Origin: Betaproteobacteria bacterium
Lineage (GTDB): Bacteria; Pseudomonadota; Gammaproteobacteria; Burkholderiales; SG8-41
Length of the DNA: 33,492 nucleotides
Direction: 5' to 3'
Assembly: GCA_025363575.1 (NCBI GenBank)
Contig: JANYDM010000172.1
Span: forward strand, 1-33,492
In this document: positions 15,547 to 22,840 of the stretch, in pieces
How positions within the stretch are numbered: the stretch's first letter is position 1
How the letters are laid out: each line of letters begins with the position of its first letter
Notes under the pieces: model-generated
Told to the model about the DNA's origin: nothing
The model's database searches: none
Seen by the model: the letters and a program-made list of their open reading frames with translations, nothing else
Program-made: the position numbers and the translations under genes

Positions 15547-16356
15547 TTAGTTCGGCAGGCCGTTAACTTTGTTGATAAGTGAGCTATACGAAAAAAGTAT
15601 ATGTGCGGAAACAGTTGCATTCAGTTGCAATTGATTGAGAGTCCAGATTATTGCTTGAAGATCGGAATCGGTCGAAATCAAATGGTAAGTGCCTAAATCG
15701 AGTGGTTTAGCTACGCCAGATTCGCGATCATGCATAGTCATGCCTTTTTGGGCACGGACTATAAGACAGGAGCCAGCAACGTGAATAAAATTCGGACGCC
15801 TGTTCAACGGTACTGCTGGATTCCCAATGTAATAGTCATTTAAATGAGCGAGCAGCGTTTCCGGAGCGATGGCCTTGGAAGAGTAAACGATTTTTACGGG
15901 CCAATCATCGTAGTTCTCGATTTTCAGTAGGGCATTTACTCGGCCTGCTAGAGGTCTCGTGTGTGGAATGGAAGCAATACCTCCAAGTGCATCAAAGAGC
16001 TCTGCTCTGTTCAACATGGATTTAACGGAAACAACTCCCAATGTTCCTTCAACGGGTGAAAACGACTTTCCCGCGCCGTCCTTGTTGTGAAAATTGAAGC
16101 GCGGTGCAGTGTCTGTAGTAATGATGATGTCGAGTTGCTTTGATTCGTAACCATCCTCATCGAAAAGAAATCCGCCGAGAAATACATTACATTTCGATGG
16201 TGCGTGCTGTTTAAGGAATTCTGCATAAGCCAATTCTCGGGATATACCAACATCTGTTGTGTTCGCGAAGACGGAAGCCGCGTCGGCTTCGCCGCGTAGT
16301 ACCTCGGCTACCTTCAAGTAGTAAGAGCGAAGCCGATCAAAGAAAGTTTGCGCCAT
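15547..16356 (-). CDS. DUF6602-like protein with possible PD-(D/E)XK nuclease fold
   Basis: 269 aa. The N-terminal part resembles the DUF6602 family as I recall it: GISRELAYAEFLKQHAP (38-53), then GGFLFDEDGYESKQLDIIIT (61-80), then PVEGTLGVVSVKSML (101-115). The order E41 - D76 - (E103 / S110-V-K112) matches a PD-(D/E)XK nuclease core, but the usual Glu two residues before the Lys is Ser, so catalysis would need E103 or is lost. The C-terminal half (about 145-269) has alternating strands and helices without a known motif. The start is the ATG at 16356, behind an AT-rich 99-bp region. It is the first gene of the three-gene AT-richer cassette. A restriction- or defence-like role is inference. 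Confidence 0.68.
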   Translation of the reverse strand: MAQTFFDRLRSYYLKVAEVLRGEADAASVFANTTDVGISRELAYAEFLKQHAPSKCNVFLGGFLFDEDGYESKQLDIIITTDTAPRFNFHNKDGAGKSFSPVEGTLGVVSVKSMLNRAELFDALGGIASIPHTRPLAGRVNALLKIENYDDWPVKIVYSSKAIAPETLLAHLNDYYIGNPAVPLNRRPNFIHVAGSCLIVRAQKGMTMHDRESGVAKPLDLGTYHLISTDSDLQAIIWTLNQLQLNATVSAHILFSYSSLINKVNGLPN

Positions 16357-16455
16357 ATGCCGAACTAGAATTCGTCTCTAAAAATTGTTCGTGACATATT
16401 CATATGCAAAAATTATCTGGTCATTTTAAGCCTGTACTATTTCATCGCCCTTGCT

Positions 16456-17427
16456 TCAATCCGGCTTTAACCCCACCTGCTGGGCGACTTTGCCCCAGGT
16501 ATCCATTTCCCGTTTGACAAACGCAGCGAATTCGGCCGGCGTATTGCCGACGGGAATTGCGCCTTGCACGGATAATTTCTCGCTCATTTCGGGCAGGTTG
16601 ATGATGCGGGCGATCTCGGCGCTTAGTTTGTTGAGCACGTCTTTCGGCATTTTTCCCGGCGCGAACACGCCGTACCATTCATAGGTATCGAAGCCAGGTA
16701 GCCCGGCTTCGGCGAACGTTGGCGTATCGGGCAGACCTGGCGAGCGTTTCGCGGCAGTGGTGGCGATCGCTTTGAGGCGCTTGCTGTTGATATGCGGCAG
16801 CACGCCGGGCGGGCCGCTGATCAGGAACTGTATCTGGCCGCCGATCAGGTCCGCGATTGCGGGAGCGCCGCCTTTGTACGGGATGTGCGTCATGTTGATG
16901 CCGGCGGTTACTTTCAGCATCTCCATCGACAGGTGGCCGGACGTGAGCGGTCCGGGCGAGCCGTAGTTAAGCGTGCCGGGTTTTGCTTTCGCGAGCGCGA
17001 TCACTTCTTTCAGATTGTTAGCGGGCACGCCGGGAAACATTGTCATCACACCGGGTACCATAACCATCAGCGATACAGGCGTGAGGTCCTTGAGCGTGTC
17101 ATACGGCAGATTTTTCAGCACGAAAGGATTGACGATGGTCGGCGTGAGCAGCGTGCCTATGGTGTAGCCGTCGGGCGTCGCTTTCGCGACGATGTCGGTG
17201 CCGATGATCATCGCACCACCGGCGCGGTTGTCGACGATGACCTGCTGCTTCCAGTTGTCGCCCATTTTTTGCGCGACGAGCCGCGTCACGATATCGGTGG
17301 TGGCGCCGGCGGGCACCGGCACGATCCAGCGGATGGGGCGTGCGGGGAAATTCTGCGCGTCCGCGCCTTGTGCGATGAGCGTCGTGATGGCGAGGACAAA
17401 GAAATACGCGCGTGTGGACCGGATCAT
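16456..17427 (-). CDS. Bug-family tripartite tricarboxylate transporter substrate-binding protein (2)
   Basis: 323 aa. The signal peptide runs to about residue 24 (GADA-QN). Family landmarks are PIRWIVPVPAGATTD (31-45), VDNRAGGAM (65-73), TPDGYTI (84-90), IPYKGGAPAIADL and EWYGVFAPGKMP. The loop PAGATTD replaces the common PPGGxxD, as in several Bug subgroups with different ligand preference. It stands alone on the minus strand and is divergent from the Gfo/Idh gene across 122 bp (17428-17549) that must carry both promoters. The stop lies 99 bp from the AT-richer cassette. It is periplasmic and no TctA/TctB is near. The ligand is unknown. Confidence 0.92.
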   Translation of the reverse strand: MIRSTRAYFFVLAITTLIAQGADAQNFPARPIRWIVPVPAGATTDIVTRLVAQKMGDNWKQQVIVDNRAGGAMIIGTDIVAKATPDGYTIGTLLTPTIVNPFVLKNLPYDTLKDLTPVSLMVMVPGVMTMFPGVPANNLKEVIALAKAKPGTLNYGSPGPLTSGHLSMEMLKVTAGINMTHIPYKGGAPAIADLIGGQIQFLISGPPGVLPHINSKRLKAIATTAAKRSPGLPDTPTFAEAGLPGFDTYEWYGVFAPGKMPKDVLNKLSAEIARIINLPEMSEKLSVQGAIPVGNTPAEFAAFVKREMDTWGKVAQQVGLKPD

Positions 17428-17549
17428 GACTTTCCTCCGTGAGATGCTTTATGGTTTCTTGTCATCATAGCAACAAAGCCGCGCGCGGCGAATATAGCCC
17501 GCGCCAATCTTTGCTATCATCGGCGCGCTGAAATGACAGGGAGAACGCT

Positions 17550-18632
17550 TTGCAACGCAAAGAATTGGGTATAGCAGTCGTGGGCGCGGGCCGCATAGGT
17601 ACGTTGCGCGCGCGGCTCGCGGCGAAACATCCATCGGTAGGTTTTCTCGCGATCTCCGACCAGAACCCGGATAACGCGCGCAAGCTCGCCGAGCAAACCG
17701 GCGCCGATTTCCATTCGGGCAGCAACGACGAAGTGATTTCGCGGCCGGAAGTCACCGCGGTGTTCGTGTCGACGCCTGAGGGCGAGCACGCGGCGCCCGT
17801 GAAGAAAGCGCTCGAGCTCGGCAAGCCGGTGCTCGTCGAAAAACCGCTCGCGCTGACGCTCGCCGATGCCGACGACATCCTGGAGACATGGCGCAATACC
17901 GGCGGCGATCTGCGCGTCGCCTACAGCCGGCGCTACAAGGAATGTTTTTTGCGCGCAAAAGAGCAGATGATCCACGGCCGCCTCGGGCGCGTCATCGGCG
18001 GCAACGCGCGCGTCTACAATTCTCGGGCACAGGCGTTTTCCATCCTCAAACGGTCCGCGCATGCGACGCCGGTGCTGGACGTGCTGACGTATTACGTCGA
18101 CCTGATGTGCTGGTTCCTCGAAGGCAATCCGCCGGTCGAAGTGGTCGCGCGCGGCCAGATGGGCATTTTCAAAGAGGCCGGCTACAGCGCGCACGACGTG
18201 ACGTGGGGCATCGTCACGCTCAAAGACGGCGCGGTGATCAACCTTGGCGTGAGCTACGCGCTGCCCACGCGCTATCCGACGCTCGGCCAATCCGATCGCG
18301 TGGAGCTGCTTGGTGCCGAGGGCACGATGATCATCGATGACGATCATATGGAACATTTGCTGTTCTCCGAGCGCGGCATTCCGCACGCCTACGTGCCTGA
18401 CCACAACGTCGAGATGGCATTCCTCGGCAGCAACACAGCCGGCGACTGGGCGTGCGGCGACTTCTGGGGGCCGATCGGCAACGAGACGCGCGCGTGGCTC
18501 GACCATCTCGTGACGGGCGCGCCGACAGTGCATACGACGCCGGAGCAGGCGCGCATTACACTTGAGACGACGATTGCGATCGAGCGCGCGGCCGCCACGG
18601 GCCAGACGATACGACTGCCGCTGGAAACGTGA
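17550..18632 (+). CDS. Gfo/Idh/MocA family oxidoreductase
   Basis: 360 aa with a TTG start; AGGGAG lies 7 nt upstream. The N-terminal Rossmann domain has GIAVVGAGRIG (7-17) and the family's EKPLA (97-101), where K98 is the usual catalytic/cofactor Lys. The C-terminal alpha/beta domain has the block VLDVLTYYVDLMCWFLEG, where the common His of the DxxxHxxD pattern (as in inositol 2-dehydrogenase) is replaced by Tyr. The family oxidises or reduces sugars, inositols and other polyols with NAD(P). There is no signal peptide, so it is cytoplasmic. Bug protein 3 starts 25 bp downstream in the same direction, suggesting a joint uptake and oxidation unit. The substrate is not evident. Confidence 0.92.
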   Translation: MQRKELGIAVVGAGRIGTLRARLAAKHPSVGFLAISDQNPDNARKLAEQTGADFHSGSNDEVISRPEVTAVFVSTPEGEHAAPVKKALELGKPVLVEKPLALTLADADDILETWRNTGGDLRVAYSRRYKECFLRAKEQMIHGRLGRVIGGNARVYNSRAQAFSILKRSAHATPVLDVLTYYVDLMCWFLEGNPPVEVVARGQMGIFKEAGYSAHDVTWGIVTLKDGAVINLGVSYALPTRYPTLGQSDRVELLGAEGTMIIDDDHMEHLLFSERGIPHAYVPDHNVEMAFLGSNTAGDWACGDFWGPIGNETRAWLDHLVTGAPTVHTTPEQARITLETTIAIERAAATGQTIRLPLET

Positions 18633-18657
18633 GAACTGCAGGATTGAGGAGCAAGGA

Positions 18658-19629
18658 TTGAGGATTGAGGTTAAGGCGGCACTTGCGGCGATGCTGCTAG
18701 CAAGCAATGTGCAGGCGCAACACTATCCGGTGCGGCCCATTCGGCTGGTGGCGCCAAATCCGGCGGGCGGCGCAACTGACGCGATAGCGCGCATAGTCGC
18801 CGGCAAGCTCGCCGAGGTGCTGGGCACGCAGGTCGTGATCGACAATCGCGGCGGGGCGGGCGGCACGATCGCGGGGGACATCGTGGCGCATGCTGCGCCC
18901 GACGGCTACACGCTGCTCGCGGGCTCGGTGTCGACGCATTCGTTCGCGCCCATTATTTACCACAAGCTGCCGTACGATCCGATCAAGGACTTCGCGCCGA
19001 TCTCGCTGTTCGCCATCGTGCAGAATCTGCTCGTCGTCAATCCGGCCGTACCCGCGACGTCAGTCAAAGAGCTTATCGCGCTGGCTAAAGCGAAACCCGG
19101 CACGCTTAATTACTCATCAGCCGGCAGCGGCACCACCAGTCACTTCGCTGTGGCGATGTTTGTGAGCCTCGCGGGATTGAGCAAGTACGTCGTGCATGTT
19201 CCATATAAAGGCGGTGCGCAAGCGTTGACCGCGATTGCGGCTGGCGAGGCGCATATCAATTTCGGGCCGATGCCGGGCAGCATGGTGGCGTTGGTGAAGG
19301 CCGGCAAAGTCAGGCCGCTCGCCGTCGGCGGTACCACGCGTTCGCCCACGCTGCCTGAAGTGCCGACCATGGCGGAGGCCGGACTTCCCGCTTATCAGTC
19401 TTCGGGCTGGTATGGATTGCTGGCGCCCGCAGGTACCCCGCGACAGATCATTGCGCATTTGAACGAGGCGACGGTGGCCACAGTGAACGCGCCGGACACA
19501 CGACAACATATGCTCAATGTCGGCGGCGAGCCGGCGAGCAACACGCCGGAGGTGTTCGCGAAATTCATCCGCGATCAGCTCGCGCTGCACCGCAAAGTCG
19601 TGCAGGAGGAAGGCATCAAGTTCGAGTAG
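18658..19629 (+). CDS. Bug-family tripartite tricarboxylate transporter substrate-binding protein (3)
   Basis: 323 aa from a TTG at 18658 with AGGAG 6 nt upstream. The frame continues upstream into the Gfo/Idh gene, but that extension is Arg-rich, and the TTG places a good signal peptide at the N-terminus (core 6-15, cleavage after about A20, VQA-QH). Landmarks are PIRLVAPNPAGGATD (27-41), IDNRGGAGG (61-69), PDGYTLL (81-87), VPYKGGAQALTAI and GWYGLLAPAGTP. The leader contains three close GGATTGAG copies (18641-18668), a minor local repeat. It lies between the Gfo/Idh gene and a small periplasmic protein gene, all co-directional. The ligand is unknown. Confidence 0.9.
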   Translation: MRIEVKAALAAMLLASNVQAQHYPVRPIRLVAPNPAGGATDAIARIVAGKLAEVLGTQVVIDNRGGAGGTIAGDIVAHAAPDGYTLLAGSVSTHSFAPIIYHKLPYDPIKDFAPISLFAIVQNLLVVNPAVPATSVKELIALAKAKPGTLNYSSAGSGTTSHFAVAMFVSLAGLSKYVVHVPYKGGAQALTAIAAGEAHINFGPMPGSMVALVKAGKVRPLAVGGTTRSPTLPEVPTMAEAGLPAYQSSGWYGLLAPAGTPRQIIAHLNEATVATVNAPDTRQHMLNVGGEPASNTPEVFAKFIRDQLALHRKVVQEEGIKFE

Positions 19630-19652
19630 ATTTGGAATCAGGGAGAAAAATT

Positions 19653-19991
19653 ATGCGCTATTTTTTGTTGATGATGCTTTGCCTGTTCGCCAATGCCGCG
19701 TTCGCGCAGGCGGTCGACGACGCTCTGCAACGCGGCCAGCGCAAAGCGGGTGCGGCGTACAGCGATCTGCAGAAAGCGGAATACGAAACGAAGTCCGCGG
19801 AAGAGGAATTCCGCAAGGCGGACGTCAGTCACAAGACGGCGCAGAAGCAGGCGGATGATCTGAAACCGCAGGCTGACGCCGCTGCAAAAAAATTAGCAGC
19901 TGCGAAAGCAAAAGAAGCCGCGGTGCGCAAGACTTATGACGCGGCAGTCGACGCGGTCGACAAGATCAGCCATCCGGCAAGTAAGAAGTAG
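19653..19991 (+). CDS. Small periplasmic Ala/Lys-rich coiled-coil protein
   Basis: 112 aa from the ATG at 19653, which has AGGGAG upstream; an open stretch of seven codons before it is not needed. The signal peptide is clear (MRYFLLMMLCLFANAAFA, cleavage about residue 18-19). The mature part is one long charged helix with heptad-like spacing of Ala, Leu and Val between Lys and Glu (LQKAEYETKSAEEEFRKA; ADAAAKKLAAAKAKEAAV). No family is recognised. It may be a structural or chaperone-like envelope protein. It lies 23 bp after Bug protein 3, so it could be read from the same transcript. Confidence 0.68.
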   Translation: MRYFLLMMLCLFANAAFAQAVDDALQRGQRKAGAAYSDLQKAEYETKSAEEEFRKADVSHKTAQKQADDLKPQADAAAKKLAAAKAKEAAVRKTYDAAVDAVDKISHPASKK

Positions 19992-20028
19992 CAGCTACGC
20001 GCGCCGCGCCACCGGCCGCAGAGGCGGT

Positions 20029-20057
20029 TTGACACTCGCAACTCGCTGGACTATAAA
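20029..20057 (+). promoter_or_regulatory. near-consensus sigma70 promoter
   Basis: TTGACA (20029-20034), exactly 17 bp, then TATAAA (20052-20057). This is the best promoter in the window. The start point would be near 20064, giving a leader of about 76 nt before the TTG start of the first isomerase-family gene. It probably drives the catabolic-looking cluster. Confidence 0.75.
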
Positions 20058-20139
20058 CAGGTTTACACCGCCTCTTCCCCGCTAAACCCGACTGCACGGC
20101 CCGCGTCGCAATCGCCCGCGCAGTTTCCGGAGAATTCAT

Positions 20140-20871
20140 TTGAGCCGCATCGGTCTGCTGGTCCCGTCATCCAATACCACAGTGGAGCCGGAGTTCTATC
20201 GCGCGCTGCCGCAAGACGTCACGCTGCACGTGGCGCGGCTGCCGCTTACGCAGATCGCCACCGATGCGATCGCCGGCACCGCGGACCACATTGAAGTGCA
20301 AAGCCGCGCGCTCGCGACTGCCGACGTCGACGTGATCGTGCTGGGTGCGGCGGCGCCGAGCTTTCTGAAAGGGCTGGGCTACGACCGCGAGATGGCGAAG
20401 AAAATCGAGGCGGCCTCGGGCAAACGCGCGACGACGACTTCCACCGCATTGATCGAGGCGCTCAAGCATCTCGGTGTGTCACGCGTGGTGCTGGGCGCCG
20501 CGTACGACGACAAGGTCAACGCGATCGCGAAATCATTTCTCGAAGCCAACGGCTTCAACGTGCTCGGCGCGCATGGCCTGGGCCTGGTCGACAATCTCGT
20601 CGTCGGCCGGCTCGACGCTTCGAGCGCGTACGATCTCGCGCGCAAGATCGACCGCCCGGACGCAGAGGCCATCGTCCTCGCTTGCACCAACTGGAAAACC
20701 ATGGACGTGATAGAGCAGCTCGAGCGCGAACTGAAAAAGCCGGTGCTGTCGACGACGCAGGTCAGCATCTGGGCCGCGCTGCGCGCGATCGGCCGCATCG
20801 ATGGCGTGCCCGGTTATGGGCGCCTGCTGCGCGATCTCACTACGCCGAGCAAGGAAACTCAAGTCGCTTAA
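20140..20871 (+). CDS. Maleate isomerase/arylmalonate decarboxylase family protein, first Cys replaced by Ala
   Basis: 243 aa from a TTG at 20140 with GGAG 7 nt upstream; no ATG option fits. The N-terminal block GLLVPSSNTTVEPEF (5-19) is the carboxylate-binding loop of the maleate isomerase/Asp-Glu racemase superfamily. These enzymes use a pair of cysteines. Here the second is present (C182 in VLACTNW) but the first position is Ala (A70 in VLGAAAPSF). Arylmalonate decarboxylase also has only the second Cys (C188, with Gly at 74), so this protein is more likely a decarboxylase or one-base enzyme than a maleate isomerase. It is followed by a paralogue with both Cys. It sits directly behind the best promoter in the window. 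Confidence 0.88.
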   Translation: MSRIGLLVPSSNTTVEPEFYRALPQDVTLHVARLPLTQIATDAIAGTADHIEVQSRALATADVDVIVLGAAAPSFLKGLGYDREMAKKIEAASGKRATTTSTALIEALKHLGVSRVVLGAAYDDKVNAIAKSFLEANGFNVLGAHGLGLVDNLVVGRLDASSAYDLARKIDRPDAEAIVLACTNWKTMDVIEQLERELKKPVLSTTQVSIWAALRAIGRIDGVPGYGRLLRDLTTPSKETQVA

Positions 20872-20880
20872 AGCAGAATT

Positions 20881-20949
20881 AACCGCCGATAAACACCGAT
20901 GAACGCAGATGATTCAAGCAAGAATTTACATCGGCGTTTATCGGCGGTT
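20881..20949. repeat. palindromic repeat C, units of CGCAGATAAA type
   Basis: Left arm 20881-20900 and right arm 20930-20949 match at 19 of 20 positions (AACCGCCGATAAACxCCGAT). The left arm continues with GAACGCAGAT units. It lies in the gap between the two isomerase-family genes, so a co-transcribed mRNA would carry a strong hairpin here. Confidence 0.85.
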
Positions 20950-20979
20950 GCCGAAAATTATTGAATTTAGGAGAAGACT

Positions 20980-21744
20980 ATGTATGGATGGCGTGGACGG
21001 ATAGGATTGTTGGTACCGTCGATCAACACGACGATGGAGACGGAATTCTGGCGCATCGCGCCGGAAGGCGTGTCGGTGCACACGGCGCGCATCGCCGGCG
21101 GCCGCGAGGGCACGCCGGAAGAACTGCGCAACATGGAAAACGCGAGCAAGCACGCGGCTTCCGAAGTCGCCATGGTCGAGCCCGACGTCGTCGTCTACGG
21201 CTGCACCAGCGGCAGTTTCTTTGAAGGCCCGGCGTGGAACAAGAAAATCTGCGAGCAGCTCACCGCCATCACCAAGGCGCCGACAGTGACTACCGCAGGT
21301 GCGATGGTGGCGTGCCTGATGGCCGGCGGCCACAAGAAAGTCGACGTGGTGACGCCGTACGTGGAAGTCACCAACGAGCGGCTCAAGCAATTCGCCAAGG
21401 CGCACGGTATCGAAGTCGCGAAGCTCGGCACGTTCGACATGCTGGATATGTTCGATCACGCGAAGATCCTGCCTGAAGAAATCTACGCCAAGGTCAAGGA
21501 AATGACGACGCCGGATTCCGAGGCCGTGTTCGTTGCGTGCACGCAGCTGCGCGCGCTCGAAGTGCTCGACATGCTCGAACGCGATCTCGGCAAGCCGGTG
21601 TACTCCGCAGTGCAGGCGTCCGCGTGGCAGGCCTACGCGGCAATGAACGTCGATCCGAAGATCATGGATTGCGGCAGTCTGTTGCGCAAACTGTCGGAGC
21701 CTGACTCGCACAAAATCGCGGTCAAGCATCTGCGCTCGGCATAA
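20980..21744 (+). CDS. Maleate cis-trans isomerase family protein with both cysteines
   Basis: 254 aa from the ATG at 20980, with AGGAG at 20969-20973. The loop GLLVPSINTTMETEF (9-23) matches the neighbour's. Both catalytic Cys are present: C75 in VYGCTSGSF and C187 in FVACTQLRALEVLD, as in maleate isomerase, which converts maleate to fumarate through a covalent Cys adduct without a cofactor. It is a diverged paralogue of the gene 108 bp upstream. It is followed after 29 bp by an orphan ABC binding protein. Maleate is an end product of aromatic ring cleavage in the gentisate and nicotinate routes, which would fit a PcaC-like gene downstream, but this is inference. Confidence 0.9.
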   Translation: MYGWRGRIGLLVPSINTTMETEFWRIAPEGVSVHTARIAGGREGTPEELRNMENASKHAASEVAMVEPDVVVYGCTSGSFFEGPAWNKKICEQLTAITKAPTVTTAGAMVACLMAGGHKKVDVVTPYVEVTNERLKQFAKAHGIEVAKLGTFDMLDMFDHAKILPEEIYAKVKEMTTPDSEAVFVACTQLRALEVLDMLERDLGKPVYSAVQASAWQAYAAMNVDPKIMDCGSLLRKLSEPDSHKIAVKHLRSA

Positions 21745-21773
21745 CGCCGGTCGATAACGAACCAGGAAACTGC

Positions 21774-22775
21774 ATGAAATTCAGCACGGGATGTATCGCC
21801 GCCGGCGCGGCCTTGTTATGCGTCGCGGCGCACGCGGAAGTCAGCGAAGTGAAGATCACCAAGCAGTTCGGCATGGGCTTCCTGCCGCTGATGGTGATGG
21901 AAGACCAGAAGCTCGTCGAGAAGCAATCGAAGGCCGCCGGGCTGCCTGAAGTCAAAGGCACGTTCATGACGCTCTCCAATCCGGCGGCGATGAACGACGG
22001 CCTGCTGTCAGGGCAGATCGATTTCGGCACCAATGGCCCGCCCGCGGTCATCACAATCTGGGCACGCACTAGAGGGAGCGGCAACGAAATCAAAGGTGTT
22101 GCCGGCATGGTGTTGACGCCGATGTGGCTCAACGTCAATAACCCTGCGATCAAGAGCATCCGCGACTTGACCGAGAAGGACAAGATTGCGGTCACTGCCG
22201 TCAAGGTGTCGATACCCGCGATCATCATGCAGATGGCTGCGATGAAAGAGTGGGGCAAAGACAGTTACGCGAAGCTCGACCCGCTGACGGTGTCGATGTC
22301 GCATCCGGACGGCATGGCGGCGTTCCTGTCCAAGCGCGACGTCACTGCGCATTTCACCTCGCCGCCTTTCATGTACAAGGAGCTCGAGCAGCCCGGCATA
22401 CACCGCATCATGAGTTCCGACGACGTGATGGGCGGGCCGACGACGTTTTCCAACCTGTATTCGACGAGCAAGTTTCATGACGCCAACCCGCGCGTCTATA
22501 AAGCGGTGCTTGCGGCCTTCATGGAGGCCATTGCGCTTATCAACAAGGACAGGAAGCAGGCTGCGGAAATCTACCTGCGGATTTCCGGAGACAAGAAAAG
22601 CACCGTGGCGGAAATCCAGAAAGATCTCGAGGACCCCAACCTGTTGTTCACGGCGACCCCGAAAAATATCCAGAAATACGCGGACTTCATGTTCGAGGTC
22701 GGCTCGATCAAGACCAGGGCGGCTTCGTGGAAAGACATTTACTTTCCCGAGATCCATAATCTGCCCGGGAACTGA
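21774..22775 (+). CDS. ABC transporter substrate-binding protein, SsuA/TauA/NMT1 type
   Basis: 333 aa. The signal peptide runs to about residue 21 (AAHA-EV). The mature protein begins VSEVKITKQFGMGFLPLMVMED, the typical N-terminus of nitrate/sulfonate/taurine binding proteins, with SGQIDFGTNGPPAVI and MWLNVNNPAIKSIRDL as the usual second and third blocks. Members bind sulfonates, nitrate, thiamine precursors, phthalate-like acids and others. Neither the permease nor the ATPase gene is in the window. A strong intrinsic terminator follows 20 bp after the stop. The ligand is unknown. Confidence 0.9.
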   Translation: MKFSTGCIAAGAALLCVAAHAEVSEVKITKQFGMGFLPLMVMEDQKLVEKQSKAAGLPEVKGTFMTLSNPAAMNDGLLSGQIDFGTNGPPAVITIWARTRGSGNEIKGVAGMVLTPMWLNVNNPAIKSIRDLTEKDKIAVTAVKVSIPAIIMQMAAMKEWGKDSYAKLDPLTVSMSHPDGMAAFLSKRDVTAHFTSPPFMYKELEQPGIHRIMSSDDVMGGPTTFSNLYSTSKFHDANPRVYKAVLAAFMEAIALINKDRKQAAEIYLRISGDKKSTVAEIQKDLEDPNLLFTATPKNIQKYADFMFEVGSIKTRAASWKDIYFPEIHNLPGN

Positions 22776-22795
22776 CGGTAGCCGGGGAAATGCAG

Positions 22796-22823
22796 GGGCG
22801 GGCAGTGCCCGCCCTTTTAATTT
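22796..22823 (+). terminator. intrinsic terminator after the SsuA-like gene
   Basis: Perfect 8-bp GC stem GGGCGGGC (22796-22803) and GCCCGCCC (22807-22814) with an AGT loop, followed by TTTTAATTT (22815-22823). The next gene starts only 5-17 bp later, so that gene would need readthrough or a promoter further upstream. Confidence 0.8.
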
Positions 22824-22840
22824 GCGGGATGGAGAACAGA

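Noticed and set aside
13843..16356. Prophage or integrative element
   Set aside because: No integrase, tRNA attachment site or flanking direct repeats are visible; only the composition is foreign-looking.
17517..18707. 396-codon open frame on the minus strand
   Set aside because: Shadow of the Gfo/Idh gene, Arg- and His-rich.
21774..22775. Complete ABC importer
   Set aside because: Only the binding protein is present; no permease or ATPase gene is in the window.
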